From the NCBI GenBank assembly GCA_000752035.1, contig CCFE01000018.1, forward strand, positions 448,013 through 512,012: 64,000 nt of DNA. Reading direction: 5' to 3'. The first letter of the stretch is position 1. Every line of letters starts with the position of its first letter. Position numbers and translations under genes: made by a program. Shown in pieces: positions 36,476 to 44,737 of the stretch. The notes under the pieces were generated by a model, which saw only the letters and a list, made by a program, of their open reading frames with translations, searched no databases and was not told the DNA's origin. The stretch is from Bacillus rubiinfantis. GTDB taxonomy: Bacteria > Bacillota > Bacilli > Bacillales > Cytobacillaceae.

Positions 36476-36985
36476 GTGAACAGTATGTTGACGATTCTGC
36501 TTGCTTTTTTTCTATCTCCGCTTTGGCCATTAGGAGCAAACCCGCTTCCAGGAGACCCGTTTGTCATTGTGAACAAAGGCAGTAATGAGCTGGCGTTAAT
36601 TAATGAAAATAGAGTACAGACGGTTGTCAGTGTGGCTACAGGCAAAACAGAGGATCTTACCCCTGAGGGACTATTTACCATTACGGTTAAAGCAGAAAAT
36701 CCCTATTACCGCCGTGGCAAAATTCCCGGTGGCAATCCTAAAAACCCGCTTGGTGCCAGATGGATTGGTTTCGATGCCAAAGGTACTGACGGGAGAATTT
36801 ATGGTTTGCATGGAACCAATCAACCGGCTTCAATTGGTAAATACGTATCACAAGGCTGCATTCGCATGCAAAATGAAGTCATCAGCTCATTATTTTCCCA
36901 AATCCCCATAGGGACAAAAATATTAGTCACCAACTCAAAAAAAACTTTTCAAACATTAGCCAAAGAGCAAGGTGCGATTAAATAG
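36476..36985 (+). CDS. L,D-transpeptidase (YkuD domain), secreted
   Basis: A predicted cell-wall enzyme that forms 3-3 peptide cross-links or attaches proteins to peptidoglycan. The 169 residues have an N-terminal signal or anchor (about 5-20) and a YkuD domain with FVIVNKGSNELALI, TPEGLFTI, the His motif YGLHGTNQPASIGK and the catalytic motif SQGCIRMQNE (active Cys). No LysM domain is present, unlike YkuD itself. The start is GTG 36476, 6 bases after GGAAGGTGG; the ATG at 36474 runs directly into a stop. It is flanked by terminators. Confidence 0.92.
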   Translation: MNSMLTILLAFFLSPLWPLGANPLPGDPFVIVNKGSNELALINENRVQTVVSVATGKTEDLTPEGLFTITVKAENPYYRRGKIPGGNPKNPLGARWIGFDAKGTDGRIYGLHGTNQPASIGKYVSQGCIRMQNEVISSLFSQIPIGTKILVTNSKKTFQTLAKEQGAIK

Positions 36986-36990
36986 AAATG

Positions 36991-37030
36991 AAAGGGACTA
37001 GTCTCAATATAGAGAATAGTCCCTTTTTTG
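36991..37030 (+). terminator. Intrinsic terminator after the L,D-transpeptidase gene
   Basis: The stem AGGGACTA/TAGTCCCT (36993-37000 and 37017-37024) with an inner TCTC/GAGA pair is followed by TTTTTT. Confidence 0.9.
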
Positions 37031-37061
37031 AATTTAGCTCCACAAGGAACACTTCGGCATC

Positions 37062-37216
37062 ATTACATCGCACAAAGGAAAAGCAGAGCTTTTTCGAGGA
37101 GCGCCTAGCCACTCGAGGTCATAAGCCAATCTGTCAAGAAGGTTAAAAAGCAACCCTCTCGCCATCTTCTCTTATGCTTGTCGGGGCTGTTCAAGGCGTT
37201 TTTGCTTTTTGCTTTT
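37062..37216. repeat. Degenerate Bacillus intergenic repeat
   Basis: The stretch includes GGAGCGCCTAGCCACTCGAG, GTCATAAGCCAATCTGTCAA, GCTTGTCGGGGCTGTTCAAG and GCGTTTTTGCTTTT. These resemble, from memory, a long interspersed non-coding element common between genes in Neobacillus/Bacillus genomes. AAAAAGCAA (from about 37145) and TTGCTTTTT (from about 37207) form inverted ends. No open frame with a ribosome site is seen. It lies downstream of prli42 and could also terminate that transcript. Confidence 0.5.
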
Positions 37217-37313
37217 ATGACAAGAATTGGCCGATTCCGATAAGGAGGGTGGAAGCGAGCATGGCAAACAGCATGAGATAGACAATGATTTTTCTTGTTT
37301 TTTTGCTATTCAA
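37215..37313 (-). CDS. prli42: Stressosome-associated membrane miniprotein Prli42
   Basis: A 32-residue protein read on the minus strand. It has a basic N-terminus (NSKKTRKIIVYLM) and one transmembrane helix (about 9-28) ending QFLS and a TAA stop. The start is TTG, with GGAGG 7 bases upstream (37321-37325). The pattern, basic head plus KIIVYLMLFAMLAST, matches the Prli42 family, which in Listeria anchors the stressosome (RsbR) to the membrane. It is too short for usual gene finders. The assignment is from recognition of the family sequence; function here is inferred. Confidence 0.88.
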   Translation of the reverse strand: MNSKKTRKIIVYLMLFAMLASTLLIGIGQFLS

Positions 37314-37475
37314 AATATAACCTCCTTGTTACTTATATGCTTACTGTTTATTTTACAAGGAAAAGCCTAATTAAACAACGGAAACTACTATGCAATGCAG
37401 GAAGGATTTATTAATTTTTTCACGAATAAATAATAGTTGAAGAGTATTTCAATTCAGAATAGAGGGGAAAACGGA

Positions 37476-37907
37476 ATGATTAAAAAAGTAGACCATATTG
37501 GGATTGCTGTCACTTCGCTTGAGGCCGTACTGCCCTTTTATACGGAAGTATTACAGCTTCCATTGTTACGGATTGAAGAGGTGGAAAGTCAGCAGGTAAA
37601 GGTTGCCTTCCTTCAAGCTGGGGAAACGAAACTGGAATTATTGGAACCAATGTCCCAAGAAAGTGCAGTAGCAAAGTTCATTGAAAAACGTGGTGCAGGT
37701 ATTCACCATGTTGCTCTTGGAGTCGAATCGATTCAACAAAGAATAGCCGAATTGAAAGAACAAGGGATTCGGATGATCGACGAAAGTCCAAGGCCAGGCG
37801 CAGGCGGGGCCAATATTGCCTTCATGCATCCAAAGGCAGCAGCAGGTGTTCTATTCGAGCTTTGTGAAAAGAAAGATAAAGGGGATAATCACAATGGACA
37901 TCTATGA
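37476..37907 (+). CDS. mce: Methylmalonyl-CoA epimerase
   Basis: This VOC-superfamily metalloenzyme interconverts the two epimers of methylmalonyl-CoA so that MutAB can use the product of propionyl-CoA carboxylation. The 143 residues form two beta-alpha-beta-beta-beta modules with the metal-ligand stretches VDHIGIAV, GAGIHHVALGV and GVLFELCE. ATG 37476 has AGAGGGG 8 bases upstream; an open frame from 37437 lacks a site. It overlaps the carboxyltransferase gene by 14 bases. The counterpart in B. subtilis is YqjC. Confidence 0.94.
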   Translation: MIKKVDHIGIAVTSLEAVLPFYTEVLQLPLLRIEEVESQQVKVAFLQAGETKLELLEPMSQESAVAKFIEKRGAGIHHVALGVESIQQRIAELKEQGIRMIDESPRPGAGGANIAFMHPKAAAGVLFELCEKKDKGDNHNGHL

Positions 37908-39441
37908 AAAAATTAATGAGCTTTATGATAGACGGAGAGAGGTTGAACTTGGGGGCGGTGATGAACGGATAACCAAACAGCATGAAAAAGGGAAGCTGAC
38001 GGCACGCGAGCGGATTGAACTCTTGGTCGATCCTGGCACATTTGTCGAACTGAATCCATTTATTGAACATCGGACAGCTGATTTTGGTATGGATGGACAA
38101 AAAGGTCCTGGTGATGGAGTGGTAACTGGATATGGAAAAGTGAATGGCCGGCCTATCTATTTATTTTCACAGGATTTTACCGTTTTCGGTGGTGCCCTAG
38201 GGGAAATGCATGCCCAAAAAATTGCCACGGTGATGGATTTAGCTGCCAAAAATGGAACGCCATTTGTTGGCCTTAATGACTCGGGGGGAGCGAGAATCCA
38301 GGAAGGAGTTGTCTCGTTAGACGGGTATGGCCATATTTTTTACCGAAATTCGATTTATTCGGGGGTGATTCCGCAAATCTCCGTGATCATGGGGCCATGC
38401 GCAGGCGGAGCTGTCTATTCCCCTGCGATTACCGATTTTGTGTTTATGGTGGAAAAAACAAGCCAGATGTTTATTACCGGTCCAAAAGTAATCGAAACGG
38501 TGACTGGTGAGAAAATTTCTGCTGAGGACCTTGGCGGTGCCAGTGTGCATAATTCAATTAGCGGGAATGCCCATTTTCGGGCGGAAACAGAGGAAGAAGT
38601 ACTAAAAAAGGTGCGAAAACTACTAAGCTATCTGCCGCAAAATAATCAGGAAAAAACTCCGCTTGTTGAGGTAAATCAAGACGATGACTACCGTCCGGAT
38701 TTAACGGACGTGATTCCATTTGATGCCGTTCGTCCGTATGACGTCCGAAAAGTAATACAACAGGTTGTTGACCAAGATTCCTTTATGGAAATACAGCAGG
38801 ATTTTGCCAAAAATATTGTCGTTGGCTTTGCAAGGCTGAAGGGTGAGACAGTGGGGCTCGTCTGCAATCAGCCAAAGGTGATGGCAGGTGGACTTGATAT
38901 CGATTCTTCCGATAAAGCAGCCCGTTTCATTCGTACATGTGATTCATTTAATATCCCAATCATCACGTTTGAAGATGTAACTGGCTTTTTCCCTGGTGTT
39001 AAACAGGAGCATGGAGGAATTATTCGCCATGGAGCAAAAATTTTATACGCCTACTCTGAGGCAACGGTACCTAAACTTACTGTTATTTTACGAAAAGCGT
39101 ATGGCGGTGCCTATGTTGCTCTGAATAGTAAGTCAATCGGAGCTGACCTTGTGTTTGCTTGGCCAAATGCGGAAATTGCCGTTATGGGTCCGCAGGGGGC
39201 AGCAAATATTATTTTTGCCAAGGAAATCCAAAATAGCGACAATCCTGAGCTTGTAAGGCAGCAGAAAATTGAAGAATACCGTGACAAATTCGCTAATCCA
39301 TATGTAGCCGCCGCTCGAGGCATGGTTGATGATGTCATTGATCCGCGGGAAACTCGTATCAAATTGATCCAAGCATTAGAAATGCTGCGAACGAAAAAGG
39401 AAACGCGGCCATATAAAAAGCATGGCAATATTCCTCTATAG
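37894..39441 (+). CDS. yqjD: Acyl-CoA carboxyltransferase (propionyl-/methylmalonyl-CoA type, YqjD-like)
   Basis: The carboxyltransferase half of a biotin-dependent enzyme, most likely propionyl-CoA carboxylase beta. Its 515 residues contain both crotonase-like domains: GGARIQEGVVSLDGYG with GPCAGGAVYSPA in the N half, and DVTGFFPGVKQEHGGIIRHGAK with KAYGGAYVAL in the C half. No biotin or carrier domain is present, and no dedicated biotin carboxylase lies beside it; AccB/AccC could supply biotin (inference). ATG 37894 has AAAGGGG 9 bases upstream within mce. Methylmalonyl-CoA decarboxylase alpha is the alternative name used for the family. Confidence 0.93.
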   Translation: MDIYEKINELYDRRREVELGGGDERITKQHEKGKLTARERIELLVDPGTFVELNPFIEHRTADFGMDGQKGPGDGVVTGYGKVNGRPIYLFSQDFTVFGGALGEMHAQKIATVMDLAAKNGTPFVGLNDSGGARIQEGVVSLDGYGHIFYRNSIYSGVIPQISVIMGPCAGGAVYSPAITDFVFMVEKTSQMFITGPKVIETVTGEKISAEDLGGASVHNSISGNAHFRAETEEEVLKKVRKLLSYLPQNNQEKTPLVEVNQDDDYRPDLTDVIPFDAVRPYDVRKVIQQVVDQDSFMEIQQDFAKNIVVGFARLKGETVGLVCNQPKVMAGGLDIDSSDKAARFIRTCDSFNIPIITFEDVTGFFPGVKQEHGGIIRHGAKILYAYSEATVPKLTVILRKAYGGAYVALNSKSIGADLVFAWPNAEIAVMGPQGAANIIFAKEIQNSDNPELVRQQKIEEYRDKFANPYVAAARGMVDDVIDPRETRIKLIQALEMLRTKKETRPYKKHGNIPL

Positions 39442-39527
39442 TTATCGGGAGTTCGTTCATGATTGCTGATGGGGACCGTAAAAGGTATACTGAAATAGTG
39501 ATTACATAACATGGAGGAGTCAACAAA

Positions 39528-40649
39528 ATGGTGAATCAAGAACGTCTGTTACATGAGTTTCTCGAGCTTGTCCAAATTGATTCAGAAACAAAATTCGAAG
39601 CGCAAGTTGCTAAGGTATTAAAACAAAAATTTATTGATTTAGGTTTAGAGGTTTTTGAAGATGATACCATGGCTGTTACCGGACATGGTGCTGGCAACCT
39701 GATTTGCACCCTTCCCGCTACTAAAGAAGGAGTCGATCCGATATATTTTTCCTGCCATATGGATACGGTAACACCAGGAAAAGGAGTTAAACCATCTGTG
39801 AAGGATGGCTATGTAGTAACGGATGGTACGACGATTTTAGGTGCTGACGATAAAGCCGGTATTGCTGTGATGATTGAAACAATCCGGCTGTTAAAAGAAC
39901 AAAACCTGCCACACGGATTAATCCAATTTGTAATTTCAGTTGGTGAGGAATCAGGACTGCATGGAGCAAAGGCCATTGACCCAGCACTTCTACAAGGAAA
40001 ATACGGCTATGCTCTTGATAGTGACGGCCTAGTAGGCAATGTTGTCGTGGCCGCCCCGACACAGGCAAAAGTAACGGCAACGATTTATGGAAAAACAGCT
40101 CATGCCGGTGTTGCCCCTGAAAAAGGTGTATCAGCGATTACCATCGCCGCAAAAGCAATCGCAAAAATGCCGCTAGGACGAATTGATTCGGAAACAACGG
40201 CAAATATCGGCCGGTTTGCAGGCGGACAGGCAACAAATATTGTCTGCGATCGTGTCGATATCTTAGCGGAAGCCCGTTCACTTGTCCAAGAAAAAATGGA
40301 AGCTCAAGTAGGAAGAATGAAGGAAGCGTTTGAAACCGTGGCAGCTGATATGGGTGGAAAAGCGGAAGTTCAAGTTGAAGTTATGTACCCAGGTTTTAAA
40401 TTTGGTGAAGGCGACCAAGTCGTTGAAATTGCTAAAAAGGCAGCTGCCAAAATCGGCCGGGGCTGTGAATTGCAGCAGAGCGGCGGCGGCAGTGATGCCA
40501 ACATCTTTAATGGCTTCAACATTCCAACCGTAGTTCTTGCTGTAGGCTATGAGGAAATCCATACAACAAATGAGCGGATGCCGCTGTCGGAACTGTACAA
40601 GCTGGCAGAAATGACATTAGCTGTTATTGACGAAGTGGTAAATCAGTAA
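39528..40649 (+). CDS. yqjE: M20 family peptidase, tripeptidase T-like (YqjE)
   Basis: A predicted di-zinc cytoplasmic aminopeptidase. It has 373 residues: a catalytic domain with FSCHMDTVTPG (zinc His and Asp), LGADDKAGIAVMIE, SVGEESGLHGAK, an inserted dimerisation domain (about 180-285, KTAHAGVAPEKGVSAI), and the C-terminal SGGGSDANIFN with final zinc ligand region IHTTNE. It is shorter than classical PepT (about 410). GGAGG precedes the ATG. Position matches B. subtilis yqjE. A weak hairpin and dinB follow. Confidence 0.92.
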   Translation: MVNQERLLHEFLELVQIDSETKFEAQVAKVLKQKFIDLGLEVFEDDTMAVTGHGAGNLICTLPATKEGVDPIYFSCHMDTVTPGKGVKPSVKDGYVVTDGTTILGADDKAGIAVMIETIRLLKEQNLPHGLIQFVISVGEESGLHGAKAIDPALLQGKYGYALDSDGLVGNVVVAAPTQAKVTATIYGKTAHAGVAPEKGVSAITIAAKAIAKMPLGRIDSETTANIGRFAGGQATNIVCDRVDILAEARSLVQEKMEAQVGRMKEAFETVAADMGGKAEVQVEVMYPGFKFGEGDQVVEIAKKAAAKIGRGCELQQSGGGSDANIFNGFNIPTVVLAVGYEEIHTTNERMPLSELYKLAEMTLAVIDEVVNQ

Positions 40650-40661
40650 TATTTTAAGGGA

Positions 40662-40692
40662 GAGCCTGCAACTTTGTAGGTTCTTCTTTTTT
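40662..40692 (+). terminator. Terminator after yqjE
   Basis: The arms GAGCCTGCAA and TTGTAGGTTC (40662-40683, two G-T pairs) precede CTTCTTTTTT. Confidence 0.72.
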
Positions 40693-40700
40693 GGTATAAT
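40692..40700 (+). promoter_or_regulatory. Extended -10 promoter candidate for dinB
   Basis: TGGTATAAT matches the extended -10 form TGNTATAAT, 34 bases upstream of the dinB ATG. No good -35 is seen, and no LexA box was found around it. Confidence 0.45.
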
Positions 40701-40733
40701 AATAAAAGAAGTGGTAAGTAAGGATGTGTCGCT

Positions 40734-42017
40734 ATGAAAAGAGAGATGTATCCAAAAAACGGCCGTGTGATTTTACATGTTGATATGAATAGCTTTTACG
40801 CCTCAGTAGAGATGGCCTATGATGCCTCTCTTAAGGGGAAGCCACTGGCAATTGCCGGCAATCCTGAAGAGCGCAGAGGAATAATTGTAACCTGCAGCTA
40901 TGAGGCAAGACGATTTGGTGTAAAAACAACGATGCCGCTGTGGGAGGCTAAAAAACTCTGCCCGCAATTGATTGTCAAAAAGCCAAACTTTAATCGCTAT
41001 CGGACGGTCTCAATGGCCATGTTTGAGGTTTTACGCCAATTTACACCACTAGTCGAGCCTGTATCCATTGATGAAGGTTACCTGGATATAACAGATAGCT
41101 TTGAACTCGGCACACCAATCGAAATTGCCAAAAGCATTCAGAATCGAATCCTTGAACAGCTTGACCTGCCATGCAGTATTGGCATTGCCCCAAATAAATT
41201 TTTAGCTAAAACGGCTTCTGATATGAAAAAACCGCTAGGGATTACGATTCTGCGCAAACGTGATATTCAAGCAGTTCTTTGGCCCCTTGCAACCAATGAA
41301 ATGCATGGGGTCGGCGTAAAAACGGCGGAAAAGCTTCAAACAATTGGAATCTTAACGATTGGTGATTTAGCTAATGCTAATGAGTTGCAGCTTAAATCAC
41401 TTCTTGGCATCAATGGTATTCGCTTAAAAGAGCGAGCCAATGGAAAGGACGATCGTCCGGTCGACCCTGAAGCGATTGAGGAGTTTAAAAGTATTGGCAA
41501 TTCTACCACACTTCCGCGCGATGTTACGAATCAGCAAGAACTTTTTCATGTGTTGGAGTCATTAGCAGAGACTGTCTCTATTAGGATGAAGCGAAAAAAT
41601 GTCCTCGCGGCAACGATTGGTATCACTATTCGCTATAAGGATCGTAAAACGATTACGAGAAGTAAACGGCTTGCCAATCCCATTTCAAGTAAAGAAGAGT
41701 TTGCTGACAAAGCTAAGCAGCTGTTTTTAAAAAACTGGAGTGGAGACCCGGTACGGTTGCTGGGAATTACTGGATTTGATTTAGTGGAGCACGATCATGC
41801 CTATAAGCAGCTAGATTTGTTTTCATATGAAAAAGAAGCCCAAAAGGAACCGCTGCTACACACGCTCTCGAACCTAAGGGAAAAATACGGCAAGCATATT
41901 ATTGAAAGTGCTGGACTGCATCAAGTCGATTCCAAGGACGATGTCGGAACTGCCACTAGCTTTAACAAGGATTTTCTCCGTTCATTTCCACATCATTCTG
42001 AGGAAAAAGAAAAATAA
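40734..42017 (+). CDS. dinB: DNA polymerase IV (Y family, PolY1)
   Basis: A translesion polymerase of 427 residues. Catalytic motifs are HVDMNSFYASVE (first metal Asp) and PVSIDEGYLDIT (second pair Asp-Glu). The helix-hairpin-helix and thumb (about 170-245, GVGVKTAEKLQTIGI), little-finger domain, and a beta-clamp motif KQLDLFSYE near the C-terminus follow. GGATG lies about 9 bases before the ATG. It is the counterpart of B. subtilis YqjH. A second Y-family polymerase sits at 51.0 kb. Confidence 0.95.
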   Translation: MKREMYPKNGRVILHVDMNSFYASVEMAYDASLKGKPLAIAGNPEERRGIIVTCSYEARRFGVKTTMPLWEAKKLCPQLIVKKPNFNRYRTVSMAMFEVLRQFTPLVEPVSIDEGYLDITDSFELGTPIEIAKSIQNRILEQLDLPCSIGIAPNKFLAKTASDMKKPLGITILRKRDIQAVLWPLATNEMHGVGVKTAEKLQTIGILTIGDLANANELQLKSLLGINGIRLKERANGKDDRPVDPEAIEEFKSIGNSTTLPRDVTNQQELFHVLESLAETVSIRMKRKNVLAATIGITIRYKDRKTITRSKRLANPISSKEEFADKAKQLFLKNWSGDPVRLLGITGFDLVEHDHAYKQLDLFSYEKEAQKEPLLHTLSNLREKYGKHIIESAGLHQVDSKDDVGTATSFNKDFLRSFPHHSEEKEK

Positions 42018-42056
42018 GCTTCACAGCTGGCAGCAGCAATGTGAAGCTTATTTTTT
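42011..42056. terminator. Bidirectional terminator between dinB and zwf
   Basis: The 15-bp perfect arms AAAATAAGCTTCACA and TGTGAAGCTTATTTT (42011-42025 and 42040-42054) enclose an inner GCTG/CAGC. T tracts on both strands serve the convergent genes. It overlaps the last codons of dinB. Confidence 0.9.
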
Positions 42057-42086
42057 AGTGTATATTCCTCGTGAACTGCCCTGAAG

Positions 42087-43583
42087 TTATCTGCAATTCT
42101 CTACTTCCAAATCTGTAATCGGCCACCAATGGTATCCGTCTTTTTCAAGAAGTCTATCTGCTGCTTCTGGACCCATTGAGCCGGAAGGATAGTTAGGGAA
42201 GTCTGCCTTTGTTCTTGCCCATACTTGTGAAATTTTATCGACAAATGCCCAGGAATAGGCAACTTCATCCCAATGAGTAAAGTTGGTTGCATCACCGCGC
42301 ATACAATCGAATAGCAGTTTTTCATAGCCTTCCGGCGTATTCATCGTATATGTCCCTGAATTGGAGAAGCTTAATTTCACTTCCTGTGCATTGAGATGGC
42401 CTCCCGCTTGTTTGGCGTTCAAGTGGAGCGTCAGGCCTTCTTCAGGCTGGATATGAATCACTAAGAGGTTCGGATTAAGCATCTTTTCCGGTTGATAATA
42501 CAAATTCATCGGAATATCCTTAAACTGAATGACTACTTTTGTAGACTTAGTTTCCATTCTCTTTCCGGTGCGGATATAAAACGGTACGCCAGCCCAGCGA
42601 AAATTATCAATCATGACTTTTCCAGCGACGAATGTTTCGGTATTGGACTCTGTATCAACCATCGGCTCATCGCGGTATTTTGGTACCTGTTCACCATTAA
42701 TAATTCCTTCACCATATTGTCCGCGAACAAAATAATCACTAATTTCATGGCTTTCAATTGTCCTTAATGAACGAAATACTCTTACTTTTTCGGAGCGAAT
42801 CTCATCGGTAGTTAAGCTAATGGGTGGTTCCATTGCCAAAAGTGCCACGATTTGGAGCATATGGTTTTGCAGCATATCTCGCAGGGCACCGCTTGAATCA
42901 TAATACCTTCCTCTTTCTTCAACACCGAGAGTTTCACTTGAAGTAATTTGAATATTTGAGATATAGCGATTGTTCCAAAGCGGTTCGAAAATCGCGTTTG
43001 CGAAGCGAATTACTTCGATATTACGCACCATCTCTTTCCCTAAATAATGATCAATCCGGTAAATTTCCTCTTCAGAAAAAGCGGTTCTGATTTGTTTATT
43101 TAATTCTTTCGCAGATTCTAAATCATGTCCGAACGGTTTTTCGATGACGAGACGTTTATAACCTGTCACATCTGTTAATCCATCAGCTTTCAAATGGAGG
43201 GCAATGGTACCAAAAAATTCAGGTGCCATGGCTAGATAAAAAATTCGATTTCCATTTAGGTGATAATGTTCGTCAATCTCGTCGGCAAGTTTTTTCAAGG
43301 AAATATAAGAGTCGGAATCAGATACATCATGGGACTGATAGTAAAAATGGGAAGCAAATTGATCAAGATTGCCTTTTTCACCTAATGCTGCAGCAACGGA
43401 TTCTTTCACAGATTGTTGGAAGCCATCATTAGACAGCTGCCTTCTTGCTACACCAATCACGGCAAATTGTTCAGACAGTTTCCCGCGTTCAAATAAACGG
43501 TATAGTGAAGGGAAAAGCTTGCGCTTGGCCAAATCTCCGGTTGCTCCGAAAATCATTATTAATGAAGTCATGTTTGGTTCCAC
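42087..43583 (-). CDS. zwf: Glucose-6-phosphate 1-dehydrogenase
   Basis: The first enzyme of the oxidative pentose phosphate pathway, making NADPH. The 498 residues show the NADP motif IFGATGDLAKRKLFPSL, the catalytic signature RIDHYLGKEMV, EKPFGHDLESAK and the C-terminal GSMGPEAADRLLEKDGYHWW. The start is GTG 43583 with AAAGGAG 10 bases upstream on the minus strand; the ATG four codons later would have a 22-base gap. In B. subtilis gndZ lies beside zwf; here no 6-phosphogluconate dehydrogenase is present. Confidence 0.97.
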   Translation of the reverse strand: MEPNMTSLIMIFGATGDLAKRKLFPSLYRLFERGKLSEQFAVIGVARRQLSNDGFQQSVKESVAAALGEKGNLDQFASHFYYQSHDVSDSDSYISLKKLADEIDEHYHLNGNRIFYLAMAPEFFGTIALHLKADGLTDVTGYKRLVIEKPFGHDLESAKELNKQIRTAFSEEEIYRIDHYLGKEMVRNIEVIRFANAIFEPLWNNRYISNIQITSSETLGVEERGRYYDSSGALRDMLQNHMLQIVALLAMEPPISLTTDEIRSEKVRVFRSLRTIESHEISDYFVRGQYGEGIINGEQVPKYRDEPMVDTESNTETFVAGKVMIDNFRWAGVPFYIRTGKRMETKSTKVVIQFKDIPMNLYYQPEKMLNPNLLVIHIQPEEGLTLHLNAKQAGGHLNAQEVKLSFSNSGTYTMNTPEGYEKLLFDCMRGDATNFTHWDEVAYSWAFVDKISQVWARTKADFPNYPSGSMGPEAADRLLEKDGYHWWPITDLEVENCR

Positions 43584-43776
43584 GATATGGTTACTCCTTT
43601 TCTAGATGCAATATGTATTGTTGAACAAAAATAATAGTAGCCGTTTCTTTTAGATTTCTCAACTAGTTTGATTTACATGTATAGAAATGCTTGTTTATCA
43701 AGAACAAGAACTTGGGTAATTAAAATGCCTTATGGTATAGTAACCATATTGGATACTCGTAAACGGAGGGTTTAAT

Positions 43777-44700
43777 TTGAATATTTTCTTTTTAGGGACT
43801 GGAGCGGGCATGCCGGCAAAATTGCGAAATGTAACTTCAATCGCGCTTAAATTGTTAGAGGAACGTGGTGCTGTTTGGCTGTTTGATGCAGGGGAAGCTA
43901 CGCAGCATCAAATTTTACATACATCAATAAAACCGCGGCGGATTGAAAAGATATTTGTGACGCATCTTCATGGTGACCATATCTATGGTCTGCCTGGTCT
44001 CTTATCCAGCCGTTCTTTTCAAGGCGGGGACACGGAGGTTACTGTTTACGGACCTAAAGGGATTAAGGAGTACTTACATATCAGTTTAGCGGTCAGTCAA
44101 ACATTTCTTAAATACCCCTTAACGGTTATTGAAATTGAAGAAGGTGTTGTCTTTGAAGATGAGCAATTCATCGTGGAGGCTCGTTTGCTTGACCATGGGA
44201 TAGCATCTTACGGTTATCGAGTCATTGAAAAAGACAGACCTGGTACCCTGCTTGCCGATAAACTGCAGGAAGCAGGGGTGCAGCCAGGACCTATTTTTAG
44301 AAAAATAAAAAATGGTGAAACGGTCACATTGGGTGATGGCCGGGTAATTAATCCGAGCGAGTTTGTGGGACCGGTACAGAAAGGGAGGATTATCACGATT
44401 TTAGGTGATACACGTTTTTGCCAAAATGCGATTAGTCTAGCTAGGGATGCAGATTTACTAATTCATGAAGCTACCTTCTCAGCAGGAGAGGAAATGCTAG
44501 CAACTGATTATTTTCACTCAACCACCTTGCAAGCTGCTAAAGTTGCAAAACAAGCAGGCTGTAAACAGCTTTGTTTAACTCACATCAGTTCACGCTATGA
44601 CCGTGATGCTTGGGGAAATCTTGTGACTGAGGCGCAAGGAATCTTTCCTAATACCGACATTGCAGCAGATTTTAAGGAAATTACCGTTCGCTCCAGTTAG
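43777..44700 (+). CDS. rnz: Ribonuclease Z (tRNase Z)
   Basis: Rnz cuts the 3' trailer of tRNA precursors that lack an encoded CCA. It is a 307-residue metallo-beta-lactamase fold with the zinc motif THLHGDHIYGLPGLL, an exosite-type segment (about 150-185, PGPIFRKIKNGETVTL), ILGDTRFCQNA and LTHISSRY. The start is TTG 43777 with GGAGGG 7 bases upstream, giving the family N-terminus NIFFLGTGAGMPAK. It is transcribed divergently from zwf and converges with namA. Confidence 0.96.
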   Translation: MNIFFLGTGAGMPAKLRNVTSIALKLLEERGAVWLFDAGEATQHQILHTSIKPRRIEKIFVTHLHGDHIYGLPGLLSSRSFQGGDTEVTVYGPKGIKEYLHISLAVSQTFLKYPLTVIEIEEGVVFEDEQFIVEARLLDHGIASYGYRVIEKDRPGTLLADKLQEAGVQPGPIFRKIKNGETVTLGDGRVINPSEFVGPVQKGRIITILGDTRFCQNAISLARDADLLIHEATFSAGEEMLATDYFHSTTLQAAKVAKQAGCKQLCLTHISSRYDRDAWGNLVTEAQGIFPNTDIAADFKEITVRSS

Positions 44701-44735
44701 AAAAGCACTCACCTCCAAGGTAAGTGCTTTTTCGC
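44701..44735. terminator. Bidirectional terminator between rnz and namA
   Basis: The arms AAAAGCACTCACC and GGTAAGTGCTTTT (one mismatch) at 44701-44731 begin right after the rnz stop; A and T tracts on either side serve both genes. Confidence 0.88.
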
Positions 44736-44737
44736 TG

